A stretch of DNA of 64,000 nucleotides from an uncultured Treponema sp. GTDB lineage: Bacteria; Spirochaetota; Spirochaetia; Treponematales; Treponemataceae. The stretch spans positions 1 through 64,000 of the forward strand of contig CAMHMJ010000009.1 in NCBI GenBank assembly GCA_946186185.1, given 5' to 3'. This document shows positions 24,641 to 33,642 of this stretch, piece after piece. The translations under genes were made by a program, and so were the position numbers. Under the pieces are notes generated by a model. The model was given only the letters and a program-made list of their open reading frames with translations, was not told the DNA's origin and made no database searches. The number at the start of each line of letters is the position of its first letter. Within the stretch, counting starts at the first letter, position 1.

Positions 24641-25495
24641 CTATTTATTCAAAGCGTCAGCGGCAGCCTGCATACGACATTTGTGGGCTTCTTCTACAGG
24701 CTTAAAGCTCTTCATTCGCATCATCATGTTATCCCAGTCAACCTGGTGAGCATCAAATTCAGGACCGTCTACACAAACGAACTTCATTTCGCCGCCAACA
24801 GTTACACGACAGCCACCACACATACCTGTTCCGTCGATCATGATTGTGTTCAAAGAAACAGTTGTTGGAACATTGTAAGGTTTTGTAGTAAGTGCACAGA
24901 ATTTCATCATGATTGGAGGTCCAATTGCGATTACTTCTGCAGGTGGGCACTGACTTTCACACATTTCCTTAAGAGGAACTGTAGAAACACCCTGGCGTCC
25001 GGCAGAACCGTCGTCTGTCATAATGATTACTTCGTCAGCAATTGCTTTCATTTCGTCAACATAAATCAAAAGGTCTTTTGTGCGGGCAGCAATTACAACG
25101 ATAACTTTATTTCCGATTGCTTTGTGAGCCTGAACGATTGGATAGCAAGGTGCAACACCGAAACCACCACCGACAACTACAACCGGACCGTCTTTCTTTT
25201 CGATTACTGAAGGATTTCCAAGGGGTCCAAGGAGAGCGGCAAGCTCGTCGCCTTCATTCATTTGTGCAAGTTTCATAGTTGTAGCGCCTACAGCCTGGAA
25301 AGCAAGAGCAATCCAGCCTTCTTCAGCGTTAGCATCTGCGATTGTAAGAGGGATGCGTTCACCAAATTCAGCATCCACCTGAAGAATAATAAACTGACCG
25401 GCCTTGCGGTTGCGGGCAATTTCCGGAGCCTCTACCTTCATGTACCAGGTAGCCGAAGCACCACAAAGTTTGCGTTTTTCAATAATTTTAAACAT
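24641..25495 (-). CDS. NfnA/SudB-like ferredoxin-NADP reductase subunit
   Basis: 284 residues of the dihydroorotate dehydrogenase electron-transfer (PyrK)/sulfide dehydrogenase SudB family. The FAD-binding beta barrel (about 1-95) contains GQFIILQ and ERIPLTIAD. The NAD-binding half begins VVVVGGGFGVAPCYP. Near the C-terminus cysteines 226, 229 and 241 (CGGCRVTVGG and FVCVDGPEFDAH) bind a 2Fe-2S cluster. The start at 25495 has AGAGGA 7 nt upstream. It is followed after 64 bp by the NfnB-like gene on the same strand. Likely role: small subunit of a bifurcating NADH-dependent ferredoxin:NADP+ oxidoreductase. Confidence 0.87.
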   Translation of the reverse strand: MFKIIEKRKLCGASATWYMKVEAPEIARNRKAGQFIILQVDAEFGERIPLTIADANAEEGWIALAFQAVGATTMKLAQMNEGDELAALLGPLGNPSVIEKKDGPVVVVGGGFGVAPCYPIVQAHKAIGNKVIVVIAARTKDLLIYVDEMKAIADEVIIMTDDGSAGRQGVSTVPLKEMCESQCPPAEVIAIGPPIMMKFCALTTKPYNVPTTVSLNTIMIDGTGMCGGCRVTVGGEMKFVCVDGPEFDAHQVDWDNMMMRMKSFKPVEEAHKCRMQAAADALNK

Positions 25496-25599
25496 CTTAA
25501 GTCCTCTTAAAATGGGTATTAGTACGATTTTATCGAATAAACGCAATTTGGTCAAACTAAGTATGACAAAAACTGAAAATTTGTCAGTTAAATAGTTAC

Positions 25600-25645
25600 G
25601 GGCGCATCTTTTAAAAATGCGCCCGCATTTCGCTACCCTACAGCC
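25600..25645. repeat. Hairpin GGGCGCAT/ATGCGCCC plus fragment of the palindromic element
   Basis: Perfect 8-bp stem (25600-25607 with 25617-25624) without a T-tract. It runs into GCCCGCATTTCGCTACCCT, which matches the right arm of copy A. This is probably a truncated element. It lies between the beta-barrel-like gene and nfnA. Confidence 0.5.
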
Positions 25646-25700
25646 TTTTTTTCATCAATTAGAATACGAAAGCTCTGATATTTTCTTCCAGCGCTTCTGC

Positions 25701-27332
25701 TTACCAGCCGAAGGCAAGGTAAACGTAAGCTCCTACACCGCTTCCCTTAAAGCTCGAAGCAAAGCTTGAGCCCTGAGCGGAAATACCCACATTGAATTCA
25801 ACTGCACGGAAGTTCAGACCGAAAACAGCCTGATGTACAAAGCTTTCCGAAAGATATCCGGAAGAAAGCTTAAGGAACATAATCTGACCGATAACAGGAA
25901 CCGGTAATCCCACCTGTGAAGAAATCTGATATTCCATATAGCCCTTGGCATTTGAACTGAAAGGCTCCTTAAAGCCAAAGCCCAGAAGTCCACCCAGAGT
26001 AAACCAGGAGCCGAATGGTTCCCACGCTGCCTGAGCACCCATGCGGAAAGGTCTGTTCAAAGAATAGGAAACACCTTCTGTTACATAATCAGTTTTAAAC
26101 TCGAAGTTATCTTCGAACTGCTTCTTCATTTTTTCGCCAAAATCGCCGGTTTCTGTTACGCTGTCTCCAATTATTGTACCCAACCCGTCAAAATGACCTT
26201 TTGCAGTAGCAATGAGCTTGGTATTATAATTCAGGCGACCCGGAACAATCGGGATTCTGGAATATGTCTGAAGTGTAAGGGTTTTAAGAATCTGCTTATC
26301 AAGACTGCTGGTAATATCGAATCCCCAGCCGTCCTTGATTTTGTCCAGAATTAAGTCCGGTGTAAAATTATCCTGGATGGAAGAAGCGTCAAAGAAGGTA
26401 TATACGTTCAGTTCAGCACTTGCATCAAGATAAACCTTTCCGTCTTCTGTGTTTGTAAGTTTTCCAACTGCCTTTTCAGCTCCCACATGGGCCAGAGGTC
26501 TGAAAAGTGAAGGAGTAATTTCAAGATGATAGCCGTCTAAAATCGTAAGTCCTACAGTAACGTCGGTGTGCATAAAGGCATCGGCATAAGCGTCACCGGT
26601 TGCCTTAATGGTTTCTCCCACGCTGTTACCCTTCGAAAGGAATTCAAAAATCTCTTTTCCAAGTCCAAAATTTCCGTTCAGTTCAATACCGGTGTCAAAA
26701 CCAACGTGAACGCCGTTTTTCAGGTTCAGATTTGTAAAATAGTTATAGCCGAACAGAAGGTTGAACATCAGTCCGTTATCCGGCATTTCATCAGCAATTT
26801 TATTTACATCAATTACAAGATTCTGAACAAGAATATCCGTGGTATTAAGATAGCTGTTGTTCGCACCCACATCCACCTTCATTCCCATTTCAAAGGTTCT
26901 GTGAGGCATGTCGATTCTGTCCCGGTTCTTTTTAGGATCCTTTACAAGATAGTCCTCTTCTTCATCTGAATCCGGGTCAAAATATTCATCCTCAAAGGAT
27001 TCCCCCAGTGAATCATCCCCAGCCCAGGCGGCAGAGAGATCAGCTGGATTTTCTGAGGACTTAACTCCTTCGTAATCCGGCCTGTCGTTCAAAGGAGCCG
27101 ACATATCGTACCCGGAAGAAGCACCTGAGCTTCCGTTTGCGCCAGAAGCGCCTTCTGCCCCGGAAAGAGCACCATTTGCCCCGGTCGAAGAGCTTGAACT
27201 GTCATCCAGCGGAGAAACACTTTCAACAGGAGATTCAAGATCAATGAGAGCGTCGGCATTTTTCTTCTTTTTGGCAAATGCACCTGTGGTTACAAATAAG
27301 GCCACTAAAAATATAAGTACAATCTTCTTCAT
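25701..27332 (-). CDS. Probable outer-membrane beta-barrel protein, partner of the large lipoprotein
   Basis: 543 residues. Signal peptide (MKKIVLIFLVALFVTTGAFA), then a disordered Ser/Gly/Asp/Glu-rich stretch (about 25-130). From about residue 145 to the end there are alternating hydrophobic/polar beta-strand segments and many aromatic residues. The last residues (VYVYLAFGW) end in a terminal aromatic, the usual outer-membrane-protein signature recognised by the BAM machinery. No family is recognised. It starts 2 nt after the 1108-residue lipoprotein gene and is surely co-translated with it, so the two products probably act together in the outer membrane (inference). Confidence 0.72.
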   Translation of the reverse strand: MKKIVLIFLVALFVTTGAFAKKKKNADALIDLESPVESVSPLDDSSSSSTGANGALSGAEGASGANGSSGASSGYDMSAPLNDRPDYEGVKSSENPADLSAAWAGDDSLGESFEDEYFDPDSDEEEDYLVKDPKKNRDRIDMPHRTFEMGMKVDVGANNSYLNTTDILVQNLVIDVNKIADEMPDNGLMFNLLFGYNYFTNLNLKNGVHVGFDTGIELNGNFGLGKEIFEFLSKGNSVGETIKATGDAYADAFMHTDVTVGLTILDGYHLEITPSLFRPLAHVGAEKAVGKLTNTEDGKVYLDASAELNVYTFFDASSIQDNFTPDLILDKIKDGWGFDITSSLDKQILKTLTLQTYSRIPIVPGRLNYNTKLIATAKGHFDGLGTIIGDSVTETGDFGEKMKKQFEDNFEFKTDYVTEGVSYSLNRPFRMGAQAAWEPFGSWFTLGGLLGFGFKEPFSSNAKGYMEYQISSQVGLPVPVIGQIMFLKLSSGYLSESFVHQAVFGLNFRAVEFNVGISAQGSSFASSFKGSGVGAYVYLAFGW

Positions 27333-27334
27333 GA

Positions 27335-30300
27335 TTAGTTACCTCCCATCAGGGCATCATCCCCGCCAAAGAGTTTTACCTCACCATCGGTTTTTATCTT
27401 AATCTTTACATTTGCCGTAATGCTTGCATTCTTCGGCATATAAACTTCACCCGCCGGCAAATGAGCCTTAAGATCCGGATAGAAAGGATATGTCTTCATC
27501 ATTTCTATAAAGTCGTCGCTTGAGATCTGGAGGGACTTGTTATTTCCCAGAGAAAGCTGTTTCTTTCCGACTGAATCAATTTTGGTGTCCATTTCGACGC
27601 TCATATTCGAACCGTTGGTATATTTCAGAACATCATTTGTAAGACTGTAATCGATGGAAACAGAATTCAGAATATCCAGAAGCACCTTGATATCATCAAG
27701 ATTTGTGGCTTCATCACGACCGAACAGGTCTTTTTTGTCAGAAGAAGCTTCTGCGGTGCCCGTTCCGGAATTTCCCTCGGAAGAGCCCGAACCGTTTTCG
27801 CCGGAATTACCGCTTCCGCTGGAAGACTCGCTGGAATCCTTGGATTCTGACTTATTGATAAGACCCATAATATCTATGGTAACCTCGTCCTGACCTTCAT
27901 CAGGAGCAACTTCAAACCTCATCGGAAGAATCATTCGTGCGTGAATGGTGATGCTGGTTGTCTTATTTTCAGAATTAGCTTTATTCTTCAGCTCGTCAAA
28001 CTGTTCTCTGTAAACATCAAAGTATTCTTCATTTCCACCAAGACTGATGTTGTAAGCAAGGTTTAAGGCTCCCTTGGCATGACTGTTTATGAGCTTTGCA
28101 ATGGCATCCTTCTTGTATTTTGAAACCTTTGTAGGATTGGTGCTGAGTTTTTTTGTAACCTTCATGGCTTCAAGATTTGCCTGGGTATCCAGCTCCGGAA
28201 TTGAATCTACAGTCGTGAGAGTTTCCGGCGTAATATTTGTAACAACCGTACCACTTTCACCTGACTGGGAAGTTTCTTCACCCAGAAGCACCTCTTCATG
28301 AGTAACAACAGGATTCTGTTCATCGGTTTTATCAATCGTCTGAGCAATAATTGTTCCACCCAGACCCATTTTTTTAAGGGAAGTAAGATCCGGCATTACG
28401 CAGTAAAGGTAAATCGGAAGCTCTTTAATCAGAAGATTATCCACAAAGTTCTGGTCACCCAGCTCCTCCGTAAAGGAACTGAGCATTGAAGACATATCGA
28501 TTCCCGTATCAACAGAATTGTTCAGTTTTTCGCCGATAACAGACTTTTTGATCCCCGCCTTTGTCCAGTTCATTTCTGCAAGAGGCTTTTCCATCTTGAT
28601 TGAATATTTTGTTCCCGGTTCAATTCCCCTGAAAATTGCAAAATAGTCAAAATCCGGGTCGGCACCGTATTTACTGATAAAATCTGCATCTGCAACTGGG
28701 TCGTGTCCAGGCAGAGTAAGCTTTAAGGAAACATCTACGATATGATTTTTTTCCGGCTGGATTGTAGTCTTACCTTCCTTAATCAGCGAAATCGTATCAA
28801 GGTAGTTTACAGTCTGTGGCACACCGTTTTCATCATTCTTCTGAATGGTTTTGTCCCCCCAGCTGTAGATTTCCGTACCATCGTATGTAATTACATCCCC
28901 AGTCTTGCTTCCAAAGCCAAAAAACTTTGAATAGTAGCCAACCGAGATAGTATTGATAGTCGATTTTGTTTCAACCTCACCGTTTTCCTTAAAGGTTGCA
29001 TTTGACGGGAAGGTATTTGAATATGGAAGATTAATTCCAAAATCCTCAAGATCTATATAGCTGACATAATCCGACATCGTTGTTCCAGATTCGTCCAGGT
29101 CGTAGGTTACATCGTAATTAAGACGGCTTTCCCCGGTTTCACTGTCCGTGAGCACGCTCTTAAGGTTTACGGCAACATCATCGATTGTGCGGACAACTCC
29201 CGTTGAGTGGATAACGATTTTCTTTGCGCTGTCGTTGAACACAAAGGTGGCATCCTCAATTTTTACGTGAATGTTTCCGCTGATGAAAATTTCATCCTTT
29301 GCGTATCCTTTTCCGTCCAGCACCAGTTCCTTGTTCATGATGGCATTGTCAGTGTAATAATCCTTGTGCTCATCGTCGTTCGGAATCTCCCGGAAATCGC
29401 TGGTGTCAGCCGTAAGACCGCCGGTAATTGTAAGCTCCGGAGTAAAGGTTACCCCGGTCCAGCCCTCCGGCTCGGCACAGGTCAGGTAAAGGCTTCCTTC
29501 ACCAATTTTACATTCCATGAACATGTCGTTGTCAACGGCATCGATTTTATACGGATTTCCCTGGTCATCGGCAATGGCAATTTCGCTGTTATTTTCAAGC
29601 TCCATTGTAACACCGGAAATCTGGGAAATATTTGCGTCGTCGCTGAAATCTACATTAACGGCATACATGTAATATTCATGTGCCTGATAATTGTCTGTTG
29701 AAGACTGGAAGCTGGAACCTTCAAAAGAAAGCTTTACCTTTGTGGTAATTTCCTTTCCCGTCAGAGGAAGCTGAATAACCGCCGCCTGGCCCGCAGTGGA
29801 AGAAAGAGTCACCGGAGTTCCGGAGGTTGCAACATCTTTATAAGTTACACCGTCATCAAAGCTGCACTGCATCTTCACAACAAGGTTTACTTCCATGCCG
29901 GAAGGAGTATTTACCCGTGGAGTAACTGTCAAATCCAGGCTTCCGGCAGAAAAACCGATTGCCCCGATTTTATTTTCCTTTTCTTCAGCACCTTCACCGC
30001 TGGTTCCGGTTTTTACTTCAATCGGGACTTCACCTACAGGAGCCTTACCGTTTAGCTCCGGGTTATCAAGAATCGTAAAATCATCAACCTTGAAGCTGAT
30101 TTTTCCCAGCATCTCCGAACTGAAATCCGGAAGGTCAATTTCCATGTCCTTCTTAAGGTATTCGTTCAAATCCGGAATTTCCACTTCAGGAATATCAACC
30201 GGGCACTCAAGCTTGTCACCAAGGGCGGACTCAAAGTCCATGTTTTCAGGAAGCATTTCGCCGATATCAAGCTCGATTTTCTTTACCGCAAGATCGGCAA

Positions 30301-30661
30301 GGAAGCGCTTTGCCTCGTTCGGGTCATCCTCCGGGTCGTAATCGTAGATGTTTACCTTAATCTGCGATTCTTCTGATGAAGACTCACCGGACTGGGATCC
30401 TTCAGCGCCCGAAGAACCAGAAGAGCCTGACTCAGAGGAACCCGATTCCGAGCTGGAATCTGAAGAACCGATATTTTTGTTGATTTCTTCCATGATTTTT
30501 TTAGCCGACATAATGTCCGAAAGGGATTTTTTCACATCTCCCAGGGCAAAATTATATTCAGCCTTTGTGCGTACAGAAACAGTTTCCGGAATTTTCCATG
30601 TACAGGCAGACGCCAGGGCAACAAGAGCCGTAACGGAAACCGCTTTTACAATCTTTTTCAT
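27335..30661 (-). CDS. Very large lipoprotein of unknown function
   Basis: 1108 residues. Signal peptide with a lipobox-like ALASAC (Cys20), a Ser/Gly/Glu low-complexity region near 65-100, then long beta-rich regions with several acidic loops. A second Ser/Gly/Asn linker sits near 950-985. The sequence alternates short strands with turns and contains repeated 'D-I-x-x-x-x-K-I-x-x-K-x-x-G' style stretches, but no domain I can name. GGAGG precedes the ATG by 5 nt. It is the first gene of a pair with the beta-barrel-like protein. A surface-exposed or periplasmic scaffold is plausible. Confidence 0.72.
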   Translation of the reverse strand: MKKIVKAVSVTALVALASACTWKIPETVSVRTKAEYNFALGDVKKSLSDIMSAKKIMEEINKNIGSSDSSSESGSSESGSSGSSGAEGSQSGESSSEESQIKVNIYDYDPEDDPNEAKRFLADLAVKKIELDIGEMLPENMDFESALGDKLECPVDIPEVEIPDLNEYLKKDMEIDLPDFSSEMLGKISFKVDDFTILDNPELNGKAPVGEVPIEVKTGTSGEGAEEKENKIGAIGFSAGSLDLTVTPRVNTPSGMEVNLVVKMQCSFDDGVTYKDVATSGTPVTLSSTAGQAAVIQLPLTGKEITTKVKLSFEGSSFQSSTDNYQAHEYYMYAVNVDFSDDANISQISGVTMELENNSEIAIADDQGNPYKIDAVDNDMFMECKIGEGSLYLTCAEPEGWTGVTFTPELTITGGLTADTSDFREIPNDDEHKDYYTDNAIMNKELVLDGKGYAKDEIFISGNIHVKIEDATFVFNDSAKKIVIHSTGVVRTIDDVAVNLKSVLTDSETGESRLNYDVTYDLDESGTTMSDYVSYIDLEDFGINLPYSNTFPSNATFKENGEVETKSTINTISVGYYSKFFGFGSKTGDVITYDGTEIYSWGDKTIQKNDENGVPQTVNYLDTISLIKEGKTTIQPEKNHIVDVSLKLTLPGHDPVADADFISKYGADPDFDYFAIFRGIEPGTKYSIKMEKPLAEMNWTKAGIKKSVIGEKLNNSVDTGIDMSSMLSSFTEELGDQNFVDNLLIKELPIYLYCVMPDLTSLKKMGLGGTIIAQTIDKTDEQNPVVTHEEVLLGEETSQSGESGTVVTNITPETLTTVDSIPELDTQANLEAMKVTKKLSTNPTKVSKYKKDAIAKLINSHAKGALNLAYNISLGGNEEYFDVYREQFDELKNKANSENKTTSITIHARMILPMRFEVAPDEGQDEVTIDIMGLINKSESKDSSESSSGSGNSGENGSGSSEGNSGTGTAEASSDKKDLFGRDEATNLDDIKVLLDILNSVSIDYSLTNDVLKYTNGSNMSVEMDTKIDSVGKKQLSLGNNKSLQISSDDFIEMMKTYPFYPDLKAHLPAGEVYMPKNASITANVKIKIKTDGEVKLFGGDDALMGGN

Positions 30662-30814
30662 TTTGACCTCCGGTAAAATGAATGAAATATAGGGGACTTT
30701 ATAAAATCAAAACGTAAAATCTCTTATTTATAACAACTTTTTAATAGAATGGTATCACTCAGATGTTACCATAGTATAGAAATAAATACAACGATTTTTT
30801 ATCAGGGCGGAGGG
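30662..30814. other. AT-rich upstream region of the lipoprotein operon
   Basis: Probably holds the minus-strand promoter of the lipoprotein/beta-barrel pair. It is AT-rich with several TATAAT-like hexamers, but I cannot pick one with confidence. Confidence 0.35.
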
Positions 30815-30845
30815 GATAAAAAAAGCACTCTTAAAAAAGAATGCT
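30815..30845 (-). terminator. Terminator of the tex transcript
   Basis: On the minus strand AGCATTCTT pairs with AAGAGTGCT (one G-T), followed by seven T. It lies beyond copy C of the palindromic element, so tex mRNA would carry that element in its 3' end. Confidence 0.7.
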
Positions 30846-30861
30846 GTCATTGATAATAGTC

Positions 30862-31074
30862 TTAATTCCAATTTTTATAAATTCTACTTCAAAATTGGCT
30901 ACCGGTCGCGTCCTGCGGGTCAAAACCGCATGCTAGCATGCTAAACGCTGCTTGTGGCAAAGGAACTTATTAATTGCCGCTTACGCGGCAACCACAAGCA
31001 GAGTTTTTTTGCCCGCCTGCCGCTACCCTCCCGCCAATTTTGTATTATATTTACAAACTCGAAGTTAGCGCTAA
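30862..31074. repeat. Palindromic structured element, copy C (full length)
   Basis: Nearly identical in layout to copies A and D. Two stems differ by paired changes: the inner palindrome is GCATGCTAGCATGC (GCGCGCTAGCGCGC in A and D) and the long stem is TGCTTGTGG/CCACAAGCA (TGTTTGTGG/CCACAAACA in A and D). The right end reads AAACTCGAAGTTAGCGCTAA, identical in form to the end of copy A. The left end has drifted (TTAATTCCAATTTT). Confidence 0.9.
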
Positions 31075-31086
31075 TAAGATTATTAT

Positions 31087-33537
31087 CTACTTTTTAAGTA
31101 GCGCAGCAAACGGATTGTAGCTCATTCCGTCATCGCTGCCGTAGTTTCCGCGGTTGTTGTCTCGGCTGCCGGCACCACGGTTTGAAACAGCAAACTGTTT
31201 GTTTCCGCCTGACGAAGCACGGTTGCTGAGCCCCGTCGAAGCGCCGCTGCCTTTCTTTACGATTACAACCTTTCGTTTTCCATCAGCACCGGAAGCTCCA
31301 TCTGCTCCAGAAGCCCGGCTGGCTGCTCTTGATGCAACCGACTGCCCGATTCTGCTTGCAGCATCGCTCTTTAAAGAAAGACTGATTCGCTTTCTGTCCT
31401 TATCAAGACCGATAATCGTAAATTCAAAAATATCGCCTACTTTTACAACTTCCATCGGGTCAGTTACAAAGCTGTCGCTCAATTCAGAAACATGGATGAG
31501 GGCAGTTTCGTGCAAACCGATGTCTACGAATGCACCAAAGTCTACTACATTCTTGATTTTTCCAGTTACCTTCATGCCTTCTTTAAGGTCTTCAAACTGA
31601 ACTACACCCTTCTGCATGATTGGTGCAGGATATCCGTCACGAGGGTCGCGGTTCGGCTTCTGAAGTTCGTCGATGATGTCGTTCAGAGTTGTTTCGCCGA
31701 TATTGTATTTTTCGCAAAGTGCCTTGTGAGTTGCGCTGTCGATTTTCTTTCCGGCTTTGATTACAGGAAGAACTTCACGGGCAACATCGTAGTTTTCAGG
31801 GTGAACCCAGGTATTATCCAGAGGATCTGAGCTTTCTGCAATTTTAAGAAAGCCTGCGCACTGTTCGAATGCCTTTGGTCCAAGTCCCGGAACCTTTTTA
31901 AGGTCTTCGCGGCTTGTAATTTTTCCGTTTGCATCGCGGTAAGCAACGATTTTCTTTGCAGTTGTTTTATTGATTCCTGAAACATAGCTCAAAAGCATGT
32001 AAGAAGCAGTGTTCAGGTTTACGCCGACATTGTTTACTACGGAAGCAACAACTTCATCAAGCTGTTCTGCAAGCTTTTTCTGGTTTACATCATGCTGATA
32101 AAGACCAACACCGATTGCCTTTGGATCGATTTTTACCAGTTCTGCAAGAGGGTCCTGAAGACGGCGGCCCATTGAAATTGCACCGCGAACCATTACATCA
32201 AGGTCAGGGAATTCTTCAGTTGCAACCGGACTTGCCGAGTAAACAGAAGCGCCGGATTCGTCTACAACAGTATATTTTACATCGCTGTCTGCGTAGTTTT
32301 CGCTGATAACCTTAGAAACGATAGCCTGAACTTCCTGGCTTCCGGTTCCGTTACCAACTGCAATTACCTGAATGTCGTACTTGTCTACAGCATCGTTAAT
32401 TGCATTGTAAGCACCTGTCGGATCCTGCTCCTGGAAAATCTTGAAGAAGCCAAGGTATTTTCCTGTTTCATCAAGGGCGGCACACTTTGTACCGTTTCGG
32501 TAACCAGGGTCAACGCCAAGAACGCGGCTTCCCTTAATCGGCTGAGTCATAAGAAGGTTCTTTAAGTTTTCGCTGAAGATTCCGATTCCGTGGTCGTCAG
32601 CGCTGTCTGCTTCATTTGAACGGATTTCACGAACTACAGCTGGTGAAAGAAGGCGAACAACTCCGTCTTCAATTGCGTCCTTGTGGTATTTGTTGTGCAT
32701 TTCAGCTTTTTTCTGAAGTTCACTAACTGCCGAATCCACATCGATATCGATTGTGATTTCAAGAGCACCTTCCCGCTCTGCGCGGTTCATGGCAAGGATT
32801 CTGTGTGGTTTTACCTGGTTCAGCGGCTCTTCATAATCCCAGTACATCTGGTAAGTTGAAGTTTTCATTGCCTGTTCTTCAGTCTGACCCTCCGGAACGA
32901 TTCCCTTAGACTTGATGTTTCCGGTTGCCATGTAAAGGTCGTAGATTGCTGTTCTGTTGTCAGCTTCCTGGCTTACGCGCTCAGCAATAATATCCATAGC
33001 ACCCTGCAATGCGTCGGAAGCAGTTTCAACATTCAATGCTGCGTCTTCGTTATCTGTTTTGATGAATTTTTCTGCTTCTTTTTCACAGGCTGCATCGTTG
33101 TTATCTGCAAGAATAAAGTCTGCCAGTGGCTCAAGGCCTTTTTCCTGTGCCACCATACCGCGGGTCTTCTTCTTTTTCTTGAATGGAGCCCACAAATCTT
33201 CAAGGGCACTTAAAGTTGTTGCAGACATAATTGCCTGATAAAGTGAATCTGTAAGTTTTCCCTGAGCAAAAACGCCTTTTACGATTTCAAGGCGGCGTTC
33301 TTCAAGGTTTTTATATGATTTGAAGGAATGGTCGATTGCAAGAACCTGAACTTCATCCAGGTTTCCTGTCTTATCCTTTCGGTAACGGCTGATAAAAGCT
33401 ACAGTACAATCTTCATTAAAAAGACTGATAACTGCACTAACCTGCTGGGTCTGAATATTCAGTTCCCCGGCAATTTTTTTCATGATTTCAACTTCGTTGA
33501 CTGTTAAAGCGTCAATTGCTTCTTGTGTAAATTCCAT
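31087..33537 (-). CDS. tex: Tex-family RNA-binding transcription accessory protein
   Basis: 816 residues with the complete Tex architecture: N-terminal helical domain with AFISRYRKDKTGNLDE, the YqgF/RNase H-like core (VLGVDPGYRNGTKCAALDE), helix-hairpin-helix repeats (LLSYVSGINKTTAKKIVAYRD and KKVPGLGPKAFEQCAGFLKI), and an S1 RNA-binding domain near residues 655-727 (VTGKIKNVVDFGAFVDIG). After S1 there is a low-complexity Ser/Ala/Arg/Gly tail of about 80 residues, longer than usual. Tex proteins interact with RNA polymerase and nucleic acids. The ATG lacks a Shine-Dalgarno and lies 9 nt after a -10 box. Copy C and a terminator follow it. Confidence 0.94.
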   Translation of the reverse strand: MEFTQEAIDALTVNEVEIMKKIAGELNIQTQQVSAVISLFNEDCTVAFISRYRKDKTGNLDEVQVLAIDHSFKSYKNLEERRLEIVKGVFAQGKLTDSLYQAIMSATTLSALEDLWAPFKKKKKTRGMVAQEKGLEPLADFILADNNDAACEKEAEKFIKTDNEDAALNVETASDALQGAMDIIAERVSQEADNRTAIYDLYMATGNIKSKGIVPEGQTEEQAMKTSTYQMYWDYEEPLNQVKPHRILAMNRAEREGALEITIDIDVDSAVSELQKKAEMHNKYHKDAIEDGVVRLLSPAVVREIRSNEADSADDHGIGIFSENLKNLLMTQPIKGSRVLGVDPGYRNGTKCAALDETGKYLGFFKIFQEQDPTGAYNAINDAVDKYDIQVIAVGNGTGSQEVQAIVSKVISENYADSDVKYTVVDESGASVYSASPVATEEFPDLDVMVRGAISMGRRLQDPLAELVKIDPKAIGVGLYQHDVNQKKLAEQLDEVVASVVNNVGVNLNTASYMLLSYVSGINKTTAKKIVAYRDANGKITSREDLKKVPGLGPKAFEQCAGFLKIAESSDPLDNTWVHPENYDVAREVLPVIKAGKKIDSATHKALCEKYNIGETTLNDIIDELQKPNRDPRDGYPAPIMQKGVVQFEDLKEGMKVTGKIKNVVDFGAFVDIGLHETALIHVSELSDSFVTDPMEVVKVGDIFEFTIIGLDKDRKRISLSLKSDAASRIGQSVASRAASRASGADGASGADGKRKVVIVKKGSGASTGLSNRASSGGNKQFAVSNRGAGSRDNNRGNYGSDDGMSYNPFAALLKK

Positions 33538-33546
33538 AGTGCAACG

Positions 33547-33576
33547 ATTTTAACGGAAAAAGGCGGGCTATAGCAA
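33547..33576 (-). promoter_or_regulatory. Promoter of tex, leaderless arrangement
   Basis: Minus strand: TTGCTA (33571-33576), 18-bp spacer, TAAAAT (33547-33552), then 9 nt to the ATG at 33537. No ribosome-binding site is present. Confidence 0.5.
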
Positions 33577-33642
33577 TAGGAATATGAAATAAAACCGGGG
33601 AATAAAAATTGCACACCCGGCTCTTTGAATCAGCTCTTTGGT

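Noticed and set aside
23092..25495. Glutamate synthase (GltAB) assignment for the flavoprotein pair
   Set aside because: No large glutamate synthase subunit is present, and the partner is a PyrK/SudB-like protein as in NfnAB, so a bifurcating ferredoxin:NADP+ oxidoreductase is favoured, although the gltA-type name is common for the larger subunit.
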